In this document: piece by piece, positions 11,315 through 24,119 of the stretch
Layout of the letters: each line of letters opens with the position of its first letter
Numbering within the stretch: position 1 is the stretch's first letter
Assembly (NCBI RefSeq): GCF_022965805.1
Contig: NC_133101.1
Location: 4,340,001 to 4,404,000 of the forward strand
Source of the DNA: Primulina eburnea
Taxonomy: Eukaryota > Streptophyta > Magnoliopsida > Lamiales > Gesneriaceae
Length of the DNA: 64,000 nucleotides
Reading direction: 5' to 3'
Notes under the pieces: generated by a model
Told to the model about the DNA's origin: nothing
The model's input: only the letters and a program-made list of their open reading frames with translations
Database searches by the model: none
Position numbers and translations under genes: made by a program

Positions 11315-14300
11315 ATGGCCGCTGCAATGTACGCTCTCTTAGTACTCTTTGCTACGTTGCTCGTCCGAGCTTCGTTGGCGGCGCCTCCGGATCTCCAGAT
11401 CGTCCAAGCCGAGCGCCAGGTAAAATCTCGATTTGATATCTTGTGTCGATTTTTTTTTATCTTATTTTCCTATGTTAATTATGCATTGATCATATTGATA
11501 AGCTCTTCTGAGAAACAGATTTTTGTCGAATTTCGGGAGAATGATCTGTTTATTCCTCCATTTTTTTATGTTTTTCTCATAATTTAAGTGACGAGATTCT
11601 GTATCTGTTGCAGATTGACTTGACTTCGCACATTGTTAGGGTTTATTTGACATTAAAGGTATTCATCGTCACTCGTCTATACTTTCATTTAATTTTGTTT
11701 GATAAATAGACTAACTTTATCTCCAAACTTCAACTTGTATCGTCATTCCTCTTATTTTTCAGTTTCAATCGATATGCAAATCTTTTTGGTGAAAACTTAT
11801 TTTTTTTATAGTGATGCTACTTAATTTTGGTAAAATGGTCAACGAAATGCAAAATGATAGTTTTGTCCTATTTTTATCTGGAAAATTCCAAATTGTTGGA
11901 CCAAAAGAGTTTGAAGACGTAAATTTAATTTCCGGAATTAAAAATCATTGTCCAAAGTTCAAACTTTATCCCATTAGTATCCGAACTCGAACAAGTAGTG
12001 ACTTTTATCAACAGACAGCTATTGGAACAAAAGAGAATCCTGGTTTAACAGTTCCTGAGAACTGTTTGGTGCTTCATGTATTAGATATTATTCGTCTTGC
12101 TTTTTCCATGCCGAAGCTTAGATTTGTGGATTGTGCATCATACAATGATTCTCTTATTGTAGGTCGAGAATATTGGGGAAAATCCTGCTTCAGAAGTTCT
12201 TCTTTCGTTTCCACCCTCACAGTTTGATCATCTAGCATCTGTTAAAGCTGCTGTAGTTGTTGGCAAGAAGAGGAAGAAATCATATGTTTCTCTCGAAGTC
12301 AATCCAACTAGCCTCCCCAGTGGACCAAATGGAGCCAAATACTATGCTATATCATTGCTTAATTCACTGTTGAATGGTGAAGCCACCACTCTAGAAATAT
12401 ATTACATTTTGACGCACTCTCTTGAGCCATTTCCATTAGAGATAAGCCAATCAGAGCCTCAACTAGTATATTACCATGACAGTGCAATTATACTATCGCC
12501 ATATCATATCAAACAGCAAGCAACCTTGGTTAAGACTCCAAGTAACAAGGTCGAGTCATTCACTACAGTTGAACCCACTAACAAAGCTGGTACCGAACTG
12601 AAATATGGGCCATATGAGGACCGTGTTCCTTATTCATACTCCCCTGTTATAATTCATTTTGAAAATAATCATCCGTTCGCTGTTGTGGAGGAGCTTGAGC
12701 GTGAGATTGAAATTTCTCATTGGGGGAGCATTCAGGTAACTGAGCATTACAGTTTAGCTCATGCTGGTGCTAGGCACAAAGGTGTTTTCTCGAGGTTAGT
12801 TCAACAGTATCTGAAATTTCCGATCTTTTAAATAGTTATATCTATGCACATTTGTTACTGCAGATACTTGTCTAAGTTAAATGTGGTAGTCCACTAATAT
12901 TGTCCACATATTTTCTAACCAAGCAGCTACTGATCATTTGCGCATCAAGCTTTGCAATCTGGATTTTTACGAAGCATGTAAAAGAAAATGTTGGGATACT
13001 GAGAATACAAAAACTAACTTTTTCTTGCGTCTAATCATTTATTTCCCTTGTATAATTGATGTTTAGACACTTTAATGCTATCTAGTTTTCTGTACAAACT
13101 GAAATGGCTTGGTTTCTTCAATCTAACCAAACTTCTTGTGATAGGGTTGAGTATCAATCTAGACCCACTGTTAGTGGTGTCTCTTCATTCAAGCACCTTG
13201 TGGCTGAGTTACCTCCCCGAGTTCATTCTGTCTATTACAGAGATGAAATAGGGAACATATCTTCATCAAGATTACGCACGAATTCCAAAAAGGTAACATT
13301 CTATACTCTTGGTATTTGCATGTGCACCGACGAAGACTGGGAAAGATGATATATTTTTGGCTGCTGCTGAGGATATAACTTATATTTCATTACTCTCTTT
13401 TTCCTGTTAACTTTTGATCGCTTTACAATTGTAATTTGGGTTCAAAGTATTTCAAATTCTTCCATGTCACCCATCTAATGATTGTATATAAGATCAATAA
13501 CATATCTGGAAACAATTTGAACATTGCACCTTAATTATCAAAATGCAGGAAGGAAAACAATGTTATTTATTTCTAGAAACTTCTTCTAGCCTTTTGGTAT
13601 GCATAGTCACTGGTATAAAGTATACAGAAATATAGAAAATAAAAACCTCAAAATTTTGAATTTGTATTCTGTTTTTTTGCAGTCAGAGCTGTTAATAGAA
13701 CCACGATATCCTTTATTTGGGGGCTGGAAGACAACTTTTATCATAGGCTATGGTGTGCCACTGCATGACTTTCTTCTCGAGTCCACTGCTGGTGCACGTT
13801 ACTTAAACTTCAGTTTTGGCTGTCCTCTTGCTAATACTGTAGTTGACAAGTTGACAATCAAAGTGAGAACTGATAACTCAACTGTGGCAATATGGGTTAA
13901 ATAACCACTGTTGTTTCAGGATATTGCTGTTTTTTTTTTTTGGAAATAAGTTGACTGTCTATTGTATTTGAAGGTTGTCCTTCCAGAGGGTTCAAAAGAT
14001 CCTTCCGTCAATGTTCCTTTCACAGTTGAACAGAGCTTGGAGGTAATACTTGTTGAATTTTCTTTACCATCTTAGTGAACAAGCCCAATCAATATTCAAC
14101 CTAAAGGCTAAAACCATTAGAATCATAATATTGAAGGACATCTAGTGAGAGAAGTTTCTTTCTGTTTCATTATAAGCGCATATTTCTTTTGTTCTTTTCT
14201 GAGCACAAGTGCATCTTTCTTTTTGTTCTTTTCTGAGCTGGAGGAGGTTTGTTACAGATGGTCTTGAATATGAGATTTTGTCCCAAATTTGAGACCTTGC

Positions 14301-15702
14301 CAGATGAGCTATGAGTCATCGGCATAAGTGTATCTTTCTTAATAAGAACTGTTTCTCATCTACAATTTTTTACATTATATCTGTCGACGGCGCAGAAGTT
14401 TAATCATGTCATTAGCCAAAGAATTTATGTGCTTCACTGTCGCTGGTGAAACTCTGTTTTGAAACAACCTGCTACTCAATATGTTTATTTGGGAAAGGTG
14501 ATCTAAATTTGAGTCTCTCTCCAATTATACAGCCTACATTATCTGAATTCCAAGCTTACCTTCGACTGCTACCACTATCTAGTTTGGAATTTTGTCACAC
14601 AGGTGTTGGTAGGTGTTTTACATTTTTATCCTTGCAGACCAAGTATTCATACCTTGATGTGATTGGACGGACAGTAGTGGTCCTGGAGAAGAAGAATGTT
14701 GTTCCTGAGCATAATATTCCTTTCCAGGTAAACCTGTCGATGTATTAAACCTGATTTTTGGAAATTATGACTCTTTCCTAAATTACACTCCCTACTCAAG
14801 CTGGAATTATAAAACATTTGTCATGCTCGCTCCTCCTTATCTTCTGAATTATTCCCCTTCTATAATTAAGAAGAAAGGTGTTTCTATTAGAAATGCGGGA
14901 CAAACATTTTCCATTATCCAATTGCCTGTGAGTTCAATAAAATCTATTTGTGTTGAGTCCATAGATTTTGAGAACTTTATCTAAAATATACAGATACAAG
15001 TGTGTGTGGAGCTATATAAGAATGGTTTCATTCATAAAATGTGGTACATCTAACTCAAAATGGAGTGCAATAGTAGTACTGATATGTATATTTATTTTTG
15101 AGATGCATGGAAAAGTCATTCTTGGTGGACTTTTCCCAACATCGATTTCAAAATTGCTAGAATTTACCAGTGTTTACTATTCTTTTCTACTTTTGATAAC
15201 TCAAGGAGTGCAATAGTAGCACTGATATGTACAGATACTTGTGTGTGTGTGGAGCTATATAAGAATGTTGGTACATCTAACTTAAAATGGAGTGCAATAG
15301 TAGCATTGATATGTATGTTTGGTTTTGAGATGTATGGAAAAGTCATTCTTGGTGGACTTTTCCTAACATTGATTTCAAAATTGCTAGAATTTACCTGTGT
15401 TTACCATTCTTTTCTATTTGATGAATCGAGGTTGGGAAGAAATTTACATTATTGTTTATGTTTTATCTAAGAGTTGAAAAGTCTAGAACACTTGTTTTCT
15501 AGCTGGTACTTCTCTATGTTTCTATTTGGTTTCTAACACTTCTTTTCTTATCATTCATTTGCTGTCTCAATTGCTTGTGCAGGTGCATTACAAGTTCAAC
15601 CCAGCATTTATGCTCGCAGAACCGCTGATGCTAGTTTCTGCATTTTTCCTTTTCTTCATCACTTGCATCGCGTACCTTCACGTAGATCTTTCCATTCGTT
15701 AA
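11315..15702 (+). CDS. OST1A: Dolichyl-diphosphooligosaccharide-protein glycosyltransferase subunit 1 (ribophorin I)
   Basis: Eight exons: 11315-11419, 11614-11658, 12163-12794, 13145-13292, 13683-13862, 13974-14042, 14638-14727, 15583-15702, giving 462 aa. Residues 1-22 form a hydrophobic signal peptide (LLVLFATLLVRASLA). The lumenal part has hallmarks of ribophorin I: ENIGENPASEVLLSFP, PVIIHFENNHPFAVVEELER, EISHWGSIQVTEHY, HAGARHKGVFSR, PRYPLFGGWKTTF and YSYLDVIGRTVVVLEKKNVV. One membrane span lies close to the C-terminus (LMLVSAFFLFFITCIAYL). Ribophorin I is a non-catalytic subunit of the ER oligosaccharyltransferase that presents nascent proteins to STT3 for N-glycosylation. Its length matches the short plant form (about 460 aa, OST1A type), not the ~600-aa OST1B type, which has a cytosolic tail. 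All exon phases join cleanly and no defects were seen. Confidence 0.93.
14990..15425 (+). repeat. ~240-bp direct duplication inside OST1 intron 7
   Basis: The block from ACAGATACAAGTGTGTGTGG (14990) to GTTTACTATTCTTTTCTA recurs from ACAGATACTTGTGTGTG (15231). Both contain GAGCTATATAAGAATG, AAATGGAGTGCAATAGTAG, GGAAAAGTCATTCTTGGTGG and AAATTGCTAGAATTTACC. A short extra copy of GGAGTGCAATAGTAGCACTG sits between them at about 15205-15230. The repeat lies wholly within the intron, so the protein is unaffected. Confidence 0.85.
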
Positions 15703-16935
15703 TGAGGTTTCTAACAATTGAAGTAATCTAGTCAGGTACCTTTTCTGAGACATCTGAAGTTATTTTTGTTAATGCTATGTATGCTGTTTTTTTACTAAAT
15801 CAATTAATCTGGATCGAGCTAGGCATTGCCTGATGGATGGTCCGGTTAAAATGATAGACATTATCTACACGAGAAACTTTCCTGCTGCACTAGTTCATGT
15901 TAAAAATATCTTGCAATATTTGGTGCTAAACTTTCTGATTTCTGCCTTTCTTTTGTGCCAAGTTTTGTTCTCAGGTTACTTGGAACGGCAAAACTTGACA
16001 CCCGGGAAAATGTAGAAAACGTCTTGAAGTTCAAAGATATAGGCAACGAGTTCCTAGTGTGGTAACTAAAAAATTTACATCCTATTCAATATTTAAAGGA
16101 AGCAAACATTTTTACTCGGTCCTGTATCTTAGAAGATATATATAAACAGGATAACAATTTTTTATTCACAGTGGGATATGTTTTTGCTGTGCCAATACTG
16201 TTTATTAAAGAGTTGCTGTTTTCCCTTAAATTTCTTTATATGAGATCGCTTCGTCCTGCATGAATGCCTTGATCGTATATAGCTTTCCCAAGACACAGGT
16301 TGACGTGTAGGTTTACAGAAAAATTTGCATCTACCTTCCTGTTAGACGTTCGATTTACGCAACACACGGAGCCCATTCGGATATAGTGATTACATCTACC
16401 TTCCCTCCGGGGCGTCTGCATATTCAAATTTCGAATTATCCCATTTCAACTTCAAAGCCAAAAGCTTAACGAGTTGTGATCTTGTCTGTTTGCATAATGA
16501 TATATTGCTTCGCATCCGTTCGTCTCGATTTCATTTCTTACAAGGAAAATTGATATTTTAATATTTCAAGTTTTACAACCCCGAGTTTGTATGTTGGTTG
16601 TGTGAAGAAACGCAATAATAGACGTTCAACAGCAGGAAGAAGAAAGGGGATTACCACCATGTTGCATGTTGGGTCATGTTCCATCCATTGCGCTATTTCA
16701 GTGTTTTATGTACTCTACTAAATATTTATTTATAAATTCATTATTCTTCACCGTCTTAGTAATTTTTTAAAATAAATAATAAATTCAAAATTATTATTTA
16801 TAGATTTATAAAATAATAATCAAATTACTTAGCTTATTATTTAATTTATTAATTGAATCATCAGATTTATTTACATAAATAAGTTGAATTACATAAATTT
16901 ATAATTTCGTTTTTTCATATTTATATTAACAATAA
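15703..16935 (+). other. OST1 3' flank and intergenic spacer
   Basis: This holds the OST1 3' UTR, probably to about 16220, then AT-rich spacer. ACATCTACCTTCC-type words occur twice near 16330 and 16392, but no gene or structured element could be supported. Short open frames here have no coding character. Confidence 0.4.
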
Positions 16936-17118
16936 GAGTAGGTCTCTTGTGAGACGGTCTCACGAATCTTTATCTGTGACACGGGTCAATCTTACAAATA
17001 TTCGCAATAAAAAGCAATACTTTTAGCATAAAAAGCAATACGTTTTCATAGATGACTCAAATAAGAGATATGTCTCACAAAATACGACACATGAGATTGT
17101 CTCACACAAATTTTTACC
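16936..17118 (-). mobile_element. 180-bp palindrome-rich miniature element, copy a
   Basis: Minus-orientation copy running from GAGTAGGTCTCTTGTGAGAC to AAATTTTTACC. It carries the near-palindrome GTGAGACGGTCTCAC at one end and the paired AAAAGCAATACTTTTAGCAT core. It is flanked by a perfect 9-bp direct repeat, TAACAATAA (16927-16935 and 17119-17127), which reads as a target-site duplication. Confidence 0.85.
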
Positions 17119-17358
17119 TAACAATAATTAAGATAACAAAATAACACTTTTTTTTTAGTTTTTTTTTGTCGGACTACCGACGTAGCATTGAAACAGGATA
17201 TGTAATCGAAATTGCTTATGTGACAACATACATATATTGTTCATGTTCAACATTTCGAATGAAAAATGTAAAAAAAAAAAAAAAAAAAAAAAATTAAATT
17301 AGTGAACTAAAACAAAAAATAAGATAAAAATGAAAAACGTATTACAATATATCTAATA

Positions 17359-18976
17359 TCTATATACCTATAAAAGTGTGGATGATTGGCAAAGTTTTTT
17401 GATTGTGATTTTACTACATTGCTCAAAAACTATACATTGTTTGTATTAATTGCATGGGCATTGGTGGAAAAAATATATAAAATTTAGGGACAAATTTGGG
17501 ATAATGGATTTGTAATGTATTGATTATGTATTTAATTGAGGTATTTAATTTTTTGAACTCATTAAACACATGAGTATCATAGTGTTTTTATTTTTTTAAT
17601 AGAAAATTGTAAAATAAGAAATTTTGAAAATAATATTACATAAAAATTGAATCGATATTCGATAATAAAAAATATATTAGAAAAATAATATTTTCTTCAT
17701 ACATAATTCTTACAAAAATGTTAAAAAGAATATATATTTAACTAATATACTATAAAAGTACAAAAAGAATAACAAAATTTTCCTTTTAAATTTTCTACTA
17801 TTCTCATAAATTGTGTATTGTTAGATTAATTGCATGAAAATTACACAATCATTAAATACATAAGGATTAAAATAGTGTTTTTATTTTTTAATAAAAAATT
17901 GCAACATAAGAATCTTTGAAAATAATGTTACATAAAAATTGAATAAATATTTTATAATAAAAATACATTAGAGAAATAATATTTTCTTGATACATAATTC
18001 TTAGAAAAAATATTAAAACAATAGCTTTTTTTAATTTTAAAAAATCATTAAAAATATTAAAAGAATATATATTTAACTATTATACTTATAAAAGTGTAAA
18101 AATAATAACAAAGTTTTTCATTGTAAATTTTCTACCATCCCCTTAAATTGTGTGTTGTTAGATTAATTGCATGGAAATTTTCTACATAAATTATGGGAAA
18201 TCTATGCATTAAAAATGAATATATGTTTGATAATAAAAATATATTTTTTTTATCTATAAACCTACGTAAGTGTAGATAATTGACAATTTTTTCAATTGTC
18301 AAAAGATAAAAATGACATCCTCATCAATACAAATCCAAAAATTCAATAAAGATATATTTGTAAATTTCTAATTGTTGTAAGTGTAAAAAGAAAATATCAA
18401 TTTTTTATATTTATTCCACCTAATATATAATTAATTAGTAGCCTAATTATTCCACATCATATATAATTAATAGTCTAACAATTGCTAATGAATTATCACT
18501 ACAATATACATTGATTGTAATAATTTATATCATTTCAAGAATAAAATGTAATTCCTAAATTAACTTTCTCAAATAATCCATCTTTATACTAAGTTTAAAT
18601 ATTTTATCCTTTTAATTTTCTTTCTACATGTTATTTTATTATTTTAATGCAATTTTGTAATTATATTTTAGTGTAGTTTCTAATTAAGTAATAAATTATA
18701 GTATCACATGAAGATATAAGAAAAAAATAATTATATATGCAATAGTACAATAACATGATAAGTATATAATAATATAATAATATGAAATTTAATACTAATA
18801 TATTTTATTATTTTTTAACTAAGAATTGAAAGTAAAGAATTTAATAAATTATTTATTAGAATTTATATCAATAATTATGAATTTTAATATACTAATAATA
18901 TCATAAAATACGAATCTGATAGAAAAATTAAAATATTTAGCTATAATAAAAGGTTTAAATATTTTAGTCGCACTTT

Positions 18977-19016
<40 letters not shown>

Positions 19017-19950
19017 CAAAGTCTTTTAGTGGAATCCTTTTTACAGAGGAATGAGTGACGTGTGAGTGTTTTACATCCATAAAATTCCCGTGTCTTTACT
19101 ATTCACAAGTTTTTACATTTCAAACTAGGCAAAAACTTGTATGAAACGGTCTCACGGGTCGTATTTGTGAGACGGATCCCTTATTTGGATCATCCATAAA
19201 AAAGTATTACTTTTTATGCTAAGAATATTACTTTTTATTTGAACATGGGTAGGGTTGACCCGTCTCACGGATTAAGATCCGTGAGACGGTCTCACATGAG
19301 ACTAACTCTTCAAACTATATCTTGTTGTTTAGATTGTCAACTGGTTGAAAATATCATTAGAAATATTGAACCGTCTTTCACACTTTTCACGTGGTTAATA
19401 TTTATAATTGTTTGAGAAAATCTTTCAACCGTGTAAAAATGATTGAAAACGAATTTTAAAAGCAAATTTTGAGTATTATAGGTTATACTTTATTATCAAT
19501 TATTATTATTTCATTAATTTTGATAATATTTTGACGAGTTAGTCATAAATATTTTAAATTGACAATTATTTGTCCTTATTCTGCTTCACTTATATAAATT
19601 ATGATTTATGCATTTATAAAATCCATAATCTGGTTGATTTTTAGGTTATTATACCTTATACGTGGTTCTTAGATATATATATTTTCAAAATTTGTCTCAG
19701 TTCAATTCATTCTATATATTATGCTAATTATAATTTATTATATAACATAAAATTAACGACTTGAATTTCAATTTGAGAAACAATTTTGAAAGTAAAGTAT
19801 ATAATTTCTTAATTAATTTATTCGCCTAATATGACAAAAGACTAAATCAATATAAATAAAAAAATGAATCAAATTATTTTAAAAAAAAATCAAATTTTAA
19901 TTTTTATTAAATAATTAATATTTACGTGCATCGCACGTGCTTCTTGTTAG
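17359..19950 (+). mobile_element. Non-autonomous Helitron, copy A
   Basis: This 2.6-kb AT-rich element has no coding capacity. The 5' end is A|TCTATATACCTATAAAAG. The 3' end has the stem-loop ACGTGC-ATC-GCACGT, then GCTTCTTGTTAG|T. A 5'-TC start, a 3' CTRR-type end with a hairpin about 10 bp before it, and insertion between A and T are the Helitron signature; here the last four bases are TTAG where copy B has CTAG. Two more copies lie at 30698-33293 and 33294-35843. A (TA)n run lies at 18979-19011, and a miniature element is embedded at 19128-19308. No Rep/helicase ORF is present, so any movement needed an autonomous partner. Confidence 0.8.
19128..19308 (+). mobile_element. Miniature element, copy b (inside Helitron A)
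   Basis: The element runs from GGCAAAAACTTG to GAGACTAACTC. A perfect 9-bp target duplication, TTCAAACTA, precedes 19128 and follows 19308. The same insertion with the same duplication is present in Helitron copies B and C, so it entered the common ancestor before the Helitron spread. Confidence 0.85.
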
Positions 19951-20878
19951 TATATTCTAAATGCATGCAATATATAATCCGAGAAGAATTGGGTCGATGA
20001 CTATAAACATATTTGAATTTTAAAAAAATGATTTCCTTCTGCCAAAATAGGCATAATTTCAAAAATGGGATCGTGTATTTTTAATTAAAGAAGAAGATTA
20101 TGAGTAAAAAGAAAATTGACTAGGATCGAAGACCAAACCCACCCGTGATCCAATAAATTAGTATAAAATTAAGAGACAAAATATGCCTATATTTTTTTTT
20201 ATGTTTTTTGCCTTGAAAGAAGAAGAAGATTAGAATGGCCACCTCTAGTTATTAATTAATACTTCATTTGTCCCCTTTTCACGTTTACATTTGTTATACT
20301 AATGTGTGATTTTTTTAATTAAAAAAAAATGTATTGCCTCGCAAAAGTTATTTAGTATTTAAAAACTTTTACCAAACTATTTTTTCCGAATATTTTTGTA
20401 GATATATAATTTTATATTATTAAAATTTATAATAAATTGATTCAGTCAAATGAATTCACGTATTTAAAATTGATCCTGTCATATAATATGATTCAGAGAA
20501 TCCATGATTTTCGTTGTTGTCCATGGAAAAGGTGACAAACATCAATTATTGCCTAATATCAATGTATCTAGTTTTATTTATCTCTTAAATATGAGGCATT
20601 CTATGTATTTAGTGTTGGAGAAATTGAAAATATTCGATTTGTTTGTTCGAGATAGTATTTAGTGCTTGGTTAATATCAGAGTCATCGTTGTATCTTGAGA
20701 AACAGATGTTCAATTCTCAAAATACATGTACGACCATACCTATATATGATAATTCTATTTGAAATTTGAAATAAATATAGTTTTTGCTAAACCGAGTTCT
20801 GAGTCCTTGATGAACTATCTAGATTTTGGTTTTGAAAATTGTATCTTGCTTCTTCAGTTCTTAAAAGCAGATCTCGAT
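19951..20878 (+). other. AT-rich intergenic spacer
   Basis: No gene, no repeat of known type and no RNA gene was recognised. The sequence is AT-rich with short poly-A/T runs. Confidence 0.4.
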
Positions 20879-21369
20879 CTATGTTTTCCTACACTGCCAA
20901 TTGCTTAGCTTCGACGAACGACAAACATGAATACACTCGGAGATCACAAGTTTTATCAAACACTCTTTAATATTAGCTGCACAAAGTCCAATATACCCAA
21001 GATCATCATGATTATTAGTGACTGTCTGCACTGTTAATAGAGAATGAAATACTACTTGGACATTAGTAAAACTTTTCATAAAGTAGGAGAATTCCTTCCC
21101 GGATTGCCAACAGTTATCCGTGTACAACTAAGAGTGGTTGATTGATTTGTTTACTAAATACCAGTAACAAGCAGCCTTGGTTATCTCGTACTACATCACC
21201 GATGCTAAATTGTTGTCTCTGCTCTTTCACAGATGCATTCATATTAAGCTTTAGTACACAAGAGCTAGGCGGCGTCCATATCCTCTCTGGATTTCCCCTC
21301 GATAATACTTCAGCTATTTTCTCTTTAGCAAGGGCTTTGCGGAAATCATGTAGTATCGTTGAGCTCTAG
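20879..21369 (-). pseudogene. Degenerate LINE RNase H fragment
   Basis: On the minus strand one frame reads IWTPPSSCVLKLNMNAS, then FSIGDVVRDNQGCLLLVFSK and a stop. After a frame change it continues DDLGYIGLCAANIKECL, then VISECIHVCRSSK. This follows the order of a plant LINE RNase H: W.PP....K.N.DAS, G.V.RD..G and the closing IKECL...IHVRRSAN motif. The catalytic D of NMNAS is already replaced by N, and at least one frameshift and one stop are present. It is a dead fragment of a family different from the copies in the tandem array. Confidence 0.6.
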
Positions 21370-21547
21370 GAAACGTTTGCTGCTAGCGATTTCTTCTTAT
21401 CACTATGGAGAAAATTTTAGTTTTCTCGCCAAACTGCCTACGTGTGAAGTGCGAAATCCTCAGAATCCGACTTAAGTAAATGTGCTTTTAGCCAAAGACA
21501 CATCTCCAAGGTGCAAGAATGATTAGTTTTATTATTAATATTTCATT

Positions 21548-21708
21548 GGCAAAAACTTGTGTGAACCGGTCTTACCGGTCGTATTTGTGAGACGGGTATC
21601 TTATTTGGGTCATCAATGAAAAAGTATTACTTTTTATTGTGAATATGGATAAGGTTGACTCGTCTCACAGATTAAGATCCGTGAAACGGTCTCACATGAG
21701 ACTCACTC
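21548..21708 (+). mobile_element. Miniature element, copy c
   Basis: The element runs from GGCAAAAACTTG to GAGACTCACTC. The flanks are a perfect 9-bp repeat, TATTTCATT (21539-21547 and 21709-21717). It is about 20 bp shorter than the common form because the TATGCTAAGAGTATTAC segment is missing. Confidence 0.85.
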
Positions 21709-22824
21709 TATTTCATTTCATCATACGTTATAATTATCATAAATCTCTCTAAATTACATGGAATAAACCTAAAACAGTCTTGTTAATTGAGATAAAGTGT
21801 TAATTACGAGTTTTGTGCTTCAGAAACAACCCTATATTTTTTTAAAGAGTGACAAATATTTTGGTAGACGAACTATTGATATATTGATAAATTTGTACAT
21901 GAACTTTTGTAAATGGTTTAATTTCCACCTCTCTAAATTGATATTAAATCTAATATTTGTATTAAATTTAAATAATTACATGTTATTTTTCAATATTTTA
22001 TTTTATTGATTAAATTATATTATTATATAATATTTTATTAAAAAAATTATAATTATTAAGTAATAAATATATATTCAACTATAATATATTTTAAAAATAA
22101 ATAATATAATGATTTTTTCCTCTAACTATATTATATATTAGTAAAATTACAACTTAATAAATAAATCATACACAAAACTAAGATATATTTTAATATACTG
22201 ATACAAAGTGAATAAAATAAATATTTTTATATATTTAAATAAAAATACACAAAACTTACAGAAATGTTTTAATCAAGTGCAGAACATTGGAATGTTTAGA
22301 AGCAACTCGGTTTCGACTTCTAATTTTCATAAATACGTATTATTTGAATATTTAAAGAACCATATTAATTTTGTAATAATAAAATATAAAAATCTTCCAC
22401 ATAAATAATTAAATATATTAAATAAAATGTCCAATTATTAGGAATAGATGTCGCGTGGGAATACTCTTGGATATGTAGGTTAGAATTTTATGGTGGAATA
22501 TAAGAATATAACTATCATATTATATAATTATTAAATAAATAATACTTCTATCAATATCATAATTTTCCTACGAATAAAAATCATTCAAAGATTAGGTGAT
22601 CTGTAATTATTTTTTGGGTGGCAACCAAATAAAAATTTATCCTTTTCTTTATCAGGTCGTAGGTGACAGCATGACATAACAATTTTAATTATATTAAATC
22701 ATCTATAAGTAATTATATTATAGTTTGTGGATTTTATGCTATGTCCGACGTAACGATGACTTTTGGATTGATTTGGAACTCTGTCTCAATGAATGGTGAA
22801 TAGCCAGCCCATCCAGGGAAATTC

Positions 22825-22902
<78 letters not shown>

Positions 22903-23323
22903 CTCTTTTTTTTACGTAGATTTTAAAAAGTAACTCGTATAATGAGTTATGTTAGTAACTATTTCAGATCTATCAACGATATCTTAATATAGTTTATCTA
23001 CGTCGTCAGTACATTAAAATATCTTAAAAGTGTATTTTTCTTACAATCATTTGTATATATTTTATGAATTTTAAATTAGTTTTCACAAATGTGTGGAAAC
23101 AAGTTATAAGTTGAGTATGACTCCAAGCTACTTATGGAGAAATTTTTTCTACTTCTCCTAAACTACCAATATGGTCTTTTTATCTTCTAACTTCATTTTC
23201 TCATTTTCATTTTTGGATGATGAAATGCTAGCATGACGATATAGAAATGGAAATTTACATTTTAAAATTGAAATGGTACGAGAGAAGATGAAGTATAAAG
23301 AAAAATGTTATAAATAAGATAAA
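21709..23323 (+). other. AT-rich spacer with a long (TA)n tract
   Basis: No gene was found. A long (TA)n microsatellite lies at about 22829-22900. The remainder is low-complexity AT-rich DNA; the open frames at 21797-22408 are made of AT-rich codons and have no coding character. Confidence 0.5.
22829..22900 (+). repeat. (TA)n microsatellite
   Basis: An uninterrupted alternating TA tract of roughly 70 bp. Its length is probably variable between individuals and may be imprecise in the assembly. Confidence 0.9.
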
Positions 23324-23479
23324 GAGTAGGTCTCTTGTGAGACGGGTCAACCCTACCGATATCTATAATAAAAAGTAATACTCTTAGCCTAAAAAATAAT
23401 GTTTTTTCATGGATGACCCGAATAAGAGATCTGTCTAACAAAATACGACATGTGATACCGTCTCAAATAAGTTTTTGTC
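23324..23479 (-). mobile_element. Miniature element, copy d
   Basis: Minus-orientation copy from GAGTAGGTCTCTTGTGAGACGG to AGTTTTTGTC, with AAAAAGTAATACTCTTAGC inside. The first palindrome is shortened. The flanks TAAGATAAA and TTCGATAAA match only partly, so the target duplication has decayed. Confidence 0.75.
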
Positions 23480-23937
23480 TTCGATAAAAGGTGACACGCT
23501 GCTGCTTCATAATTCTCCTAAGTCAATCTCCGACTCATCCGAAAAATCTCTCTCACAATTCAAAAGAGAACAAAAAAAACATAGCCTCCACGGAAAGTCT
23601 TTGAAAAACGAGATATTTGGTTCGAACTCAATTATAACAAATTACACTCGTCTCCTCACTTAAACGAATAAAAAATGCAAGCTTCTTCCCATTTGGGTCC
23701 TCGGAAAGACAAGACAAGGCCTAGTGATTATACCAACAAAATATAATCACTAATTTTAATGTACAAATTGGCAATTTCTATTGTCGTTTTCTATATTATT
23801 ATTATCGTTCGAGCTACCATTATCCAATCTCCACAATTTAACATTTAAGAGAAGAAGATTATCAACTCGGTATAATCACTAAATTTCTCGATTTAAAATT
23901 GATCTAGTCTTTCGATTATATAAAATTTTAATAATTA
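23480..23937 (+). other. Intergenic spacer between miniature elements d and e
   Basis: No gene is supported. It is AT-rich, with a short stretch of more mixed composition near 23490-23730 that shows no recognisable product. Confidence 0.35.
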
Positions 23938-24119
23938 AGCAAAAACTTGTATGAAACGATCTCACGAATCGTATTTTGTGATACAGATCTCTTATTTGGG
24001 TCATCCATGAAAAAATATTACTTTTTATGCTAAGAGTATTACTTTTTATTGTAAATATCGGTAGAGTTGACTCGTCTCATAAATAAAAATTTATGAAACT
24101 ATCTCAAGACATATTCTTT
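23938..24119 (+). mobile_element. Miniature element, copy e
   Basis: The element runs from AGCAAAAACTTGTATG to about 24119. The internal words TATTACTTTTTATGCTAAGA and TCATCCATGAAAAA are kept, but the right palindrome is eroded. The flanks TAATAATTA and TAATGATTA differ by one base. Confidence 0.75.
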
